64,000 nucleotides of DNA from Capitulum mitella. Taxonomy: Eukaryota; Arthropoda; Thecostraca; Pollicipedomorpha; Pollicipedidae. The DNA is taken from NCBI GenBank assembly GCA_030062745.1, contig CP099848.1:23686378-23750377 (forward strand). Reading direction: 5' to 3'. Below, piece by piece: positions 43,904 through 54,849 of this stretch (positions are counted from its first letter, which is position 1; each line of letters begins with the position of its first letter). The position numbers and the translations under genes are program-made. The notes under the pieces were generated by a model, which saw only the letters and a program-made list of their open reading frames with translations, did not search any database and was not told the origin of the DNA.

Positions 43904-46900
43904 GTAAGTGGGAGAGACGGGAGCCCTGCTTGTCTAGCCACGGGTGTTTGCTTTTTTTAGATTTACAAACGAACGTATACCGATCCTTCCAAGCTAAACT
44001 TCTAAAACGCCCGTGTCAGTAGCCTGAAAATATATGTCGGTCCGCAAGCCGAAGTCTGTGAATGTTTTGCCTGTCTGTGTGAGTGTGCGCATTTACCAGG
44101 CGAAGACTTACACGTAATCATTTTCATGACACAGACTCTCGCATGAGCAGTCCGTAAACGAGGTAACGGTAAAAGAATTGCGTTCACGTAACTTCTTCAC
44201 TTGCTTTCGCCAGTTTTATTGCTAGATGATACAACTGGTATAAGATCATACTCCTCTGTCATCATGACGTGCAGATTCAATGCTTGATTATTCGAGTGGT
44301 CGAAAATCGGAGAGACCTCATAAACTCATGCACGAAAAGATATGCTCTTGGCGATAACCCGCACTAAAGTCTCGCTCACCACCCACCGGCTGAGCTTCCA
44401 GAGCCGTGATTCTGCTTGAAAGCCGCAAGGTCTACGGGACGGGGCGGACGTGGGATTTCGCTGCTGTCGATTCGTTTGGAAACAGATTTCGAATCTTGGT
44501 TTAGCGGCCGAGCTCCTTTCCAGATGGGTAAAAACCGTGGGTTAGTGCGAGGAGTACTTCTGATATAGAGCCGGTATGTCGTTCTCCAAGTGCTGAATTA
44601 TTTCTCCTTTCAAAAGCTTTAATGTAGGGGAGCTGTCCGTAACGTATATTGTTCTCGCGCCCATTTTTTGTGGTGGTATGTGGTGCCCGTACAGCTCCGT
44701 CCTTAGCATAAGCGTAGAGTGGGCGCGCTGCGTCCTGTCAGATGGCTGAGAAAGCACCAAATGCGCTTCAGCGCTGGTGAGAAAATAAGCACGGGTTCCT
44801 CTACGGTTTTCGTGCAGGTGACATGCCCAGACAAATGCGATAGCCTATCTGCAGACCATGCAGTGGATATCAACAACATTTTCTGCGGCGACGCAACAGT
44901 GCGTCGGAGCGAGTCAAAACCGCATCTCGTCGAAGTCCACGGAGAGCAGGTTGGCGGTAAGGGGCATCGCGACATTGGATCACGGGTATAGCTGATGTTT
45001 TATTCGACTACCTAACATGTACGGGCGTCATATGCATATGACTACATATGACTACATACTACAAAAGGCTGACCTTATTCCTGATATATGTTGCATGGTG
45101 TTTTCATATGCTGCAGAATTGCATTTTTGTTTCCTATGTGCATGTAATCACATTAGTTGTTATCAACCTTTAAAAAAACATTCTGTATGAGATCTAAGAA
45201 ACTGTGCTGGTCGTCAGTCGCGTGAATGCCAAAGGGAGCATGCCCACAGCCTCTCTTCAACAATTACGATTTCCTCAAGGGACAGCTTCATAACAAGTCA
45301 TAACCACATAATCGGTATGCATGTTCAAACAGGTCTGACAACCAGACAGCTTTGAAACATATCATCAAGAGGTCTGGTTTGACTGCAGCCAGATAATGCC
45401 ACAAACGAGGGTGTTTTCTAACGTAACGTGGGGACATGATAGCTTGTTACCAACTGATTCCAACATTACGCCTACATTCTTTAAACCAGACTGATTTTTC
45501 ATTCGCGCTGCATTGGCCCAGCGCGACGTGATGTCGAGAGCTGCTGACGGCGTTATGAGGCGGAGAACGTGGCCGCCACCGTCTGCTGCCGCAAGACAAA
45601 AACAGTCCCCGTCCGTCCTGGGCACGGGCGCAGCCAGGATTTCCGAAAGGGAGGTGGAACTCAGTGTGAACTGAAATCATACGAAAACCGCCTGCTGAGA
45701 AGACGATGTGCAATGGTTCTCACAAAAATGCGGGCCTAAGGGGAGGGGGTGCCGGGCCCACCGAACCCCCTTTGGCTGCGACGGTGGTTCTGGGTACACT
45801 CTTTTCATCTTCTGGAAACAGGCACTGTAAAAACCACCAACGCTCAAGAATCATATGCGTCTTCAGAACGGCTCTTCTGATCGATCCGTGGCACAAAGGA
45901 TCGGTTTTAAACATTCACCTGGGAGACGATTTCCACAGAGTATTTAGAACAAACAGTTTAAAGTATCTACGCTTGGTTTCGCTGTACATGCAGACTCCAA
46001 TTTGTTCTGCGGTGCAAATTCTAACGTCTGCAAGCAAGTCTTGTCAAGACTTGTTTTTGTCAAGACCTCCAGCGAAGTGGAAGTAAGAAACCGACCACCT
46101 TGATTAATTCAGAGGAAGAAATAGGGTCATTAGATCTCTGTTGTTGATGTCAACTGATAGGATCTAGATCTAGATCCCAAAGAGCTGAAAAACTGCAAGG
46201 TCAGGTAGCACGGAACAATAGGCGCTGCTGTTGAAGAGAAGCCGCAATTGCGGAAATCAATCTCTTCCTATAAATTCCAATCATCTCCGAGTTGCAGGTT
46301 GCAGCAGGAGGCCTTGAGCAACATAATGGTTACCAGTAGCTGCCGCAAAAAAACCACAGGACTATCCACCTCAGATCATTGTCTCTGAAGAGCACGTAAA
46401 CGGCTCGTTGGGAATAAGTATTTCATATACAGAACAGTCGATGCAAATGGACTTGTGGTTTCAGACTGTTCAGTCACGGGCCTCCTCAAATGAAATCCCA
46501 GTATGCGAGACGTGAGACACTCCGGGCCGCCTCGTACTGGCCAATGGCCATGGTGCTGTGTGGTGCTTAGGATGTGACAGATACGGAAAACGACGTCGAT
46601 TTTGGCCGAACGTCGGTGTCGGAGTATTTTACCAGAGTTCCGCCTGTATTCGTTGTGTTAAGTTCGAGATTAGGGTAATCGATGTCTTGTCCACCGACTA
46701 CCTACTAATCACTCGAAGACGTTGAAATGTTTTGTCTCAGTGTTTCTTCACCTGGGATGTCCCCATGCCCAACAGAGGGCAGATTATTTTCCGTCTTGTC
46801 CTGCCCGTCCGATATTTTGTCTACTCTTCGTTCTGTCATTATCTACACTACATTTATACTGACTGCCGGAAAACGTTTTTCCTGCCGTTTGGCGCGAGAT

Positions 46901-48200
46901 GTAAAATTCCTTCAGGCTGTCGTGGCCATTCTGTATGGGAACCAGGAAGCTTGGCTACGTGGTAGTCATATTTGTTTCATATCTTCCTCGATGGTCTTAT
47001 TTCTTTGCTATGCTCTTTGGCCGTTAATGGCATTACTGGGGGAAGTTAAAATAACCCATAGGTAACTTTGTTACATACTTCTTGAAATCAGATGTCATCG
47101 CCGCGTGGGGCCTGGAGTCGTTTTGGTTTCGTGTGCTCGTTTTTCCTAAATTCGGACCAGTACTCTCGTCACCTGTATCATATTTTATTCCACATTTCGG
47201 TTACTGTCAATCTTCAGTTGTTCCCAAAAGAATGTGAAAAATCCGTCAACCTGTGGCATTTCGTTCAAGACGGTGGGGCATTTATATTGGCCGGAACACG
47301 GAGTTACATGCACTTGCAGAGTTACGATTAATGGACCGCGTTTAACGCACAAAAGATGCTCTTTTTAGGGCTTGGTCCGAATGGTTGGTGGGATGATGTT
47401 AGGGATCGGAACTTCTGTTAAGCATATTTTATTACGATAATCCCGATTCGTTCACCCGAACGAGCCATTTCAAGAACGGTTGATTTTGTGGTGAAAGTTA
47501 AACGTGGCGCCAAGGGCATGGCCATGGCGTAACAGCCGTGTGGTAGTCAGGATGAACTCCAGTTGCCGGGTGAGTCGTCGTCAACGTCTCGCCAGGGCGA
47601 GGAGACTACCGCTCTGCCGATTGAGCTTTCGATCAAGGCAGTCTAATAACATAAACGGCAATTTTCCAAAAAAACCGCTACTTTGATTTTGTAAAGCATT
47701 TCATCCCTGTGCACGTCATGGACTCTTTTTAAATGTTTGTTTCGCATTATTTAAAATTGGCGGCTCATTAAGTACTAAAAGGGAGTTAACGGAAAAAAAC
47801 AAAACAAGACAAAAACAACGACTAACAGCGCGACTGGTCTGTTAGTGATGTGATCAGTGTAGTCCGAGAAACCGGGTCTGGTGCGACTATGCGCATGGAA
47901 ATTCAAAACGCTCGATGGAATCTACTTTGGATCTGGGGTAGCGCTAACGAGCTGATAGTGTGACATTGGTCAAATTTTAGCACTGCGTTTGTATTTGTTT
48001 GTTCTGATACCGTTTCTTCTTGCCGGTCCCGTTCAGTCAGTCTTTTGATTTCGCTCAGCCTGCGGCAAAACGTGATGTAATGTACGGTCGTCAAACCATT
48101 CGCCCGGTCCCGGGAGAAACATCCGAAAGAAAACGTCATCAAAAACTACCGTGAACTCAGCATATGCACGCTCATTTGACTAACCATTCACCTCATTCCA
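43904..48200 (+). other. proposed intron 1 of gene A
   Basis: Besides the MITE, this stretch holds two unusual adjacent open frames (46727-47065 and 47092-47331) with hydrophobic stretches such as SSSMVLFLCYALWPLMALL. A donor-like and an acceptor-like site lie between them, but the phases do not join, so no gene is called. Confidence 0.4.
45623..45786. mobile_element. hAT-type MITE, copy 6
   Basis: A 164-bp copy with left end CACGGGCGCAGCCAGG. Target repeat gtcctggg/gttctggg is a 7 of 8 match. It lies in the proposed first intron of gene A. Confidence 0.85.
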
Positions 48201-48237
48201 GATACGCTTGAGGTAAAACACAACCGTGCAAGACAAA

Positions 48238-48569
48238 ATGAAGATCGCCATCGTCTTGGTCTTGCTCTCTGTGGTGATCGCGTCCAGCGGTTTCTCGTGG
48301 ACAGGTACGTACTTGCCAGGGACCGCCGTCCACGGCAGACGTGAAACCTCACATGGAGGACACATTGTTCAGACCTGATCACGGCGTCAAACTTTCTGCA
48401 TCGCGGGGCTGGCCAGCCGGGTTGAACGGTTGCTACATCACAACTGGTATACACCGAAGAGCACGCTTACGGAGGCAGGTCCACATGCGTAGACACCGCT
48501 TTGTACCACGCCTAGAGACAGTGTGGCTGGATATGTGACCAAGGCGTCTGACTTTTTTCGGTCTCCGCT

Positions 48570-48605
<36 letters not shown>

Positions 48606-50534
48606 TCTGTCTGTCTATCAATATTTCTGTCTGTCTGCCTGTCTGTCTGTCTCTTCCTTTCTCTCTTTCTTTTTCCTTTTTCTTTCTCATTCCTTATTTT
48701 CTCAGGCCAAGGCACAGTAAGCTTTTCTGTTCCTCCGATATCCCTTTAGCCAAGTGAATGTCTCCGATAAGGTCTCGTTTTCACGGCTCATGAGGCCAGA
48801 TAGTACACGACAGCAAAACCCTTCCCCTCCTGGCCACTCCATGGGTACAGGACTGCGATAGAGCCGCCGCCCTCCGGCGTTTACCTCAGGCCATGAATGA
48901 GGGGCCTCGCTACAGCCGCCGCCCTGTGGTCCGTGCCTCAGGACTGGCGCGAAGCCCGCTGGGGGACTGCTCCACTTGTCCAGACTCGTGCTGCGGCGGC
49001 GAGTGCTGCGACGGGCCCTCCTGCTGCGGCGGCAACTGCTGCGGCGGCATCTGCTGCGGCGGCTCCTGCTGCATCGACGGCGTCTGCTGCAGCGGCAAGT
49101 GCTGCCACGGCCAGTGCGTGGCCGCCGAGTGCCAGGTGGACGGGGTGAGCAACATGACGGCCTCCGTCGCACGACACAGCCGCTTTGAGCATGCGGGGTG
49201 TTTTGTGGAGATGGGCCGGTTTTTGGGAGGTTGAGTCCACCTGGTCCGATTGGCCGGCTGTAAACGATTTTGATGACGCGACGACAGGGTGTCGCCCATG
49301 AGTCTTGCTCACTCTGCGCGGTCATGTGAGCCGGTGAAAAAGTTCGAGCATCTTGTTGTTAATACCTGTTGCGAATATCTTAAACTTTGCATGGGTTCAG
49401 TCCAGAAGAACTTGTGTTTGTGATCGTGATTAGCAGCGTCCCAGCCTTTGCGTTGCTGATTGTTGGCTGCGTTAAAATCGGGAAAAGGAAAGACAGAAAT
49501 CTGTAAGTGCACTGTGCCGACGAACTGTCATTCCGTGATACAGAGGACCCTTGCTTTCGCGAGGGTTATGCATTGACCCCCCTCCCCTTCCTCTGCGAAT
49601 AAGACTGCAAATCCGCGAATAGACTGAACCTAACCCCAAAACTATTAATTATAGTGTTTAACTTATTCCCATGACCTACAAACCAGTTTACGAGACTATT
49701 AAATGCAATTTAAGGCACAGCCATGTAGTAATACCTCCTGAAAACTGCACAGATGCGTAAATATAGCATTCTACGAGTCTTACTGGATACAGTGTGCAGT
49801 ACTCACCGATGCAGTATTTCTTCATGCAGTATTATTTGGAACATCGTTTTTCGTTAGACACATGCAATAAAAGCACTCTGGACCAACCTTCGCCCAGCCA
49901 AGGAATAACCTTGGCGGCAAAAATGCAGGAGACATCTTGGGAGATACCTACTGTGATTTCTTGAATTCATTTCCAACAAAAATCCGCAAATACGCGAAGC
50001 CGCGAATAGTGGGTTCCACCGTATTCCCATTTCAGGCATTCGGTAGACCTTTAGTGATAAGGGGCTGTACTGATTCTGGGCACTGTGGGCGCCATATGAC
50101 CTAGTAGGCGGGACGCTTTAGAGCCCCAATCACGCGAAACGATTCTGGGCATTCATAGTTAATACCCGAACTTTTTTTGGTGCTGCTTCCTCACCACATC
50201 TCACGTTTTGATCTCCTCAGCAATGAGCAAGTTGATCTGCCAATCTATGTGAAGACCGCAACCAATATCTCCAATTCGTAAGTGGATTGTTACTTTGCCA
50301 ATAGCTATTCACGTAGCTAATGCCAAGCATTCGGTTCCTGGACAGATCATCGCTCCTGATTATTTTCGGCTTGCGGCATGCGTGACATATTTGCCTTGCC
50401 AGCATTTGCCAGCTAAAATGAAATGGTGATTTAGGTGGGAATGGTCCTTTATTTAGGTCTTCAGCTTTGTGGTTTGTGGATCGTTCCAGCTCTTCCCGCT
50501 AAGCAGGTGTTTTTTCCGTTCCAGGGCCTGCTGA
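48238..50534 (+). CDS. gene A: cysteine-repeat single-pass membrane protein, unknown function
   Basis: Exons read by hand: 48238-48304, 48942-49144, 49288-49325, 49401-49502, 50221-50277 and 50525-50534. Phases agree and the total is 477 nt, giving 158 residues. The signal peptide is MKIAIVLVLLSVVIASSG. The ectodomain has about 22 cysteines, mostly in CCGGxCC units (SCCGGNCC, ICCGGSCC), plus a final SCSLC encoded by a 38-nt exon. A membrane span follows (ELVFVIVISSVPAFALLIVGC), then the basic stop KIGKRKDR and a short tail (LPIYVKTATNISNSAC). The 38-nt exon is needed to reconcile phases and is the least certain link; the last exon has two possible acceptors that lead to the same stop. The Cys exon is GC-rich with a 15-nt internal repeat, while the membrane and tail exons are not. 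I do not recognise the family; metal binding or a structural disulfide stalk are guesses. Confidence 0.55.
48573..48605 (+). repeat. CT microsatellite in gene A intron
   Basis: (CT)n of about 30 bp followed by degenerate tctgtctg/ctttct repeats to about 48690. Confidence 0.9.
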
Positions 50535-51500
50535 GGACGCCGGTTAGCCGTTCACGGAGGCCGCAGACGGTCGTTTCTGCCCGGTCGAGCGGTGGAAAAG
50601 TGGCGTGCGGGTCGGATCGGCGGAAAATTTTTGGGCCAAATCATGAATTTTTAGCTCCACCCTGAACTTGGAAGCGGCGCACCTGATGCTTTGTGTTGAG
50701 TACATCAGCAACTGAGCTGCCACGGCTGAAGTACTACAAAGAAAAACATCTGATGGCAAAAAACAAAATATGGAAAAATACATGAAACGACTTGAAAGCT
50801 CGATCTCCTTTATGCTCTTGACGGCCTTTGCGTATCCATTACATAATTATGACGCGCTAATGTTCTCGAGTGCATGCTTGATAATCGGAATGCGCTCTGA
50901 TCTGCTTTATCCCCGTCCAAACCACCCGCGTGCCAGTTCGGTAGCAAGCTGCTGAGAGCTCGAACGGTATGATATACTGCGCACTGAACGGGCTTGATCG
51001 GGTTTCGCCACGGCGCGACAGAACGGCGAGGTGTATTATCTTTGTTCTCAGCCAGCGTGAGAGAAATGACACCTTGTGGGGATTGGGATGCTGTTCTACC
51101 CCGTCAATGATAATCGTCGATACACCTTAGCCGACTCCACGTCAAGTTCGCAGCGCAGGACATCTGCTGACCTTCCTGTCGCACGAAATCGGATATTTGC
51201 CCGCGTGTAAAACATCACCCGAGACCAGCCTGAGACGACGGCCGTTTAGAATAACTCCACCATTGCCGCGTGAGCCACGCCACATCACAGCAAGCGATCA
51301 GAACTGAGCCCAGGCCTGACGGGGTCTCAGTGACCAGTGGACAGACGGGCGCCAGATCGCGGCCACGGCCGCAGATTGGACGCCGAGTCCGGACAGGTCC
51401 ATCGAGCGGGCCGCGGCGGGCCGGCCTGAACTGCACCGTTTGTTGTCGCGCCGTTGCCCCAAGCAGCCGGGCCGGCGAAGCTGGAGACGGGAGCGTCTCC
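50535..51500. other. spacer between gene A and gene B
   Basis: Holds the 3' UTR of gene A and the promoter region of gene B. No TATA box or other gene recognised. Confidence 0.4.
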
Positions 51501-54500
51501 ATGGCGACGCTCCGACCGGCCGGCGGCCGAGGCGACGGCAGCAGTCTCGGCAGGGTCCGCCGCCTCGGCATGGTGTTCCCGGGTCCGGCGCTGCTGCTGC
51601 TGCTGGCCGCACTGCCCTGCTCCTGCTCCGGCTGCTGGTCGGCCTCAGGTCGGTAGGTCTCGCGCTGAGCATGACGCCAGGGGCGGCCGCGTGGTGAGCT
51701 GGAGCCTCGCGTTAACGCAGCGAAATCGGTCGCTTGGTGTTACTGGTCGGTGGTGGTTCAAAGGTAATCGCGAGCGTCTGTCGTCCTGAACATCCTGTTA
51801 GAGAACACGGGACCCACCGCTCATGTGTCCATTCCACCAGTTTTGGGATCTGTCTGAAGTCAAACCGTGCCCGGAGCGACGTGCCATTTGTTGGTTACGT
51901 GACAGACTATACGCTTCTTGTCAATGACGGGCCAGAGTTCCGACAGATACGGTCAGATGAAAATCGGCTGAGCGAAGCTGTCGGCTGTGTGTGAATGATC
52001 AGTAAAAGCTGGGTAAAAATGTAGGCAATACCGAAATCTTAATCTGAGTATTTGACGACTATTCTTCAGCCCTAACTTGACCATCTGAAGTTTTATGACG
52101 AGAGAGACCGCAGCCCGAACGAGCCTTCATTCAACAGGCGGGAAAAAGTCAAACTGAGCGACCGTCCCGGCCTGATCTGGCCGTGACGACATGGTCTGAC
52201 AGCTAAAAACATGTAATCGTTGGACAATGAAACACGATTTTTCCACTGGGAAACAGCTTAGTATTTTCAATTGCATGGAAATCCATTAGCATTGCGTTGA
52301 CTTACAAGCTTTTTTGTACGCGTGTAAATATTTCGAGAGTAACGTTTTGACTCCTCGACATATTTCATTACGGCTGTTTTTGAACCGCTCATTAATGGCA
52401 GCGAGCAATCCAAAGGTGAGCGTGATGTTTAAGTTACCATTTACTAGCATGTAAAAGAATGAAACACGTTGAAAATTCATAAAGGGATAACCTAAGAATG
52501 TCGAATGCAAAGCAGCAACGTATTGTACTGAACAATATAAAAATATAACACGAAGTACAGACTTTGCTACCCGTGCACCCCAAAAGGCATTGTGTCGTTT
52601 TGCGGCATATCTCATTTCATGCTCCATTGAAGTTGTAATCCGATCACGAGGAAGATACTGCTGGCTTTCCCGCAGTAATGAGCTGGCGAACGCCAACGAC
52701 ATTCGCTGGACCGCACCAAGAGAAGTAATGGGACGGGAAACAATACCTGTGACCCAAATCTGCCACGTATTGCCATCTGCCACATACCGTGCACTCCGTG
52801 GTACGGCCGTTCGGAATCGGGCACTCGTCTCTTCAATGTCCAAAAGGCAGCTAGATCAAACAGATCTAGCTAATTTTTATTGCAAATTCATCGTCCGATA
52901 TATTTTGGATAAAGAAGTCTTCCCGGTGTACTGGATGGCTTATCACATAACACATGTAAATGCAAATGTGCGGCACAATTGTCAGCTGGAATTTAGTCGC
53001 GGACGTCACAGTCTTAAAACGAGACATAAATGGTACTGTATAACTCTGATTATAATCAGATAGGCTCTTTACCGCATAAGCAAAAGGGAATCTCTTTGTT
53101 TCTAAGATTACAATTTACATGGCACGCGTGGATCCAGGGGCGAGTAAGGCGACCGCCCCCTACCCCCGGAGACCCGAGAAGGGGCCCTGTTTGAGTTTCG
53201 CGGGTCCTCTGTGAACACGTGACGGGTTCCTGATGCAGTCAAGGGACCTCTGGGAGGATTAGATGACCTCTGAGACGCACAGAAGGGCCCCTGAAACTCC
53301 CAAAGGGTCCCTAAGATCACAACAGGACCCCAACACGGCACATTGCCCCTGAGACTGCCAGAAGAGTCCCAGGGCTCTTGAGACGGCGAAGATGACGGCT
53401 GAGTCCCTAGGACGGCATAGGAAGCCCCTGGAATGTCATACGGGCCACGATTGGGTTTCACGGATCTGTGTAGAAAGCTGAAAGTTCCTGATGCAGTCAG
53501 GGGGCCGGAGGGGGGGGGGGCATGGCACTCTGAGATGGCAAGATGGCCCCTTACAGGGAAAGAAGGGCCCCTGAAACTCCCCAAGGGTCCCTGGGACCGC
53601 AAGAGGGCCCAAACATGGTTAAGGGTCCATGGGACCTACAAAGTACAGACGGCAAAAACCTGAGAGGGTGCCTAACGCAACATAAGGAACCCCTGGCCGG
53701 CCGGAGGGGCCACTGAACAGGGATTCGTCAGTGACCTCCACCTCGAGCTGCCAGAGGGCCCCTGAGACGGCAAAAATGTGCTCCAAGGACGTCAAGAGGG
53801 GATCTAGGACAACATGGTCCACTGAGACTGCAAGAGACTGCTAACTAACTTTTGAGACCGCTTACTAGCAATCTCTAGCAACAGGGGCCCCTGGGACGAC
53901 CAGAGGGACCCCTGAAACCACCAAACCTTGAGACGTCTAGGCAGCTCCTGAAACGACCAAAGGACCTAGAGCATTGCAAGAGCCTCCTCTGTTACGGCAG
54001 AGGGAAACTTAAAAAGGGCCTTTGTTACTGCACGAGGGGCTCCTTAAACGGCAAAAATTCCCCAGGAACGACAGGAGGGAACCCGAGGTGGCTGAATTGT
54101 CCTTGGAACTGCCAGATGGGTCCATGACACTGCCCGAGATGCCTCTGAAACAAAGGAGCGCCTGAGACGTCCCGCGGGACACGTGAAACTGTAAAAGGAA
54201 CCTGAGACCACCAGAGGGCACTAACACTGCCGACGGCCCGAGACCACCAAAAGTGCCCCAGTAAGTGCAATATCAAACCTGACCTAAAGTAGCGAAAAAG
54301 TCTCCAGCAACTACGGAAGGGCAGAGAGGCTCCTAGACCCGATACAGACACAGCATTTCAAATGGAGGAAGGGACGCAGCCGTCTAAAATAGCACTGCTC
54401 TTGTCATATTCCGCGAACTTTGTGGGGGAACAAAAAACAAAAGTGTCCGAAATAAGGTAACGCGCTTGAATTTTCCGATTATTTTATGTGGTAAAAACGC

Positions 54501-54817
54501 GAAATTACATTAAAAATTTCTCCCTGAATCCAAGCAGACCAATGTTTTTTTCATATCTGAAGAGAAAAAATGAGGAGGGGGCGGCCGGGAGGGAGGTCCC
54601 GCATTGACCTTGGCGGAATCCTTAATCCGCCCCTGTTATGCATATATACTATATATATATATATATATCGACATTGCATCATTGTATTTGCAGCCTTACA
54701 CATCAAATGCAATTTTGTAATTCGATTTTACGATCCACGACCACCAAGCGTCTGACTGTGGTCGGGCTCCTGCTGCTCCGGCCATTTCGTCCGGCTCTGA
54801 CAGTCACAGTGCCGTCA

Positions 54818-54849
<32 letters not shown>

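Noticed and set aside
46727-47331. Two-exon membrane protein in gene A intron 1
   Set aside because: Both frames look protein-like, but the donor (phase 2) and acceptor (needs phase 0) do not join; kept only as a note.
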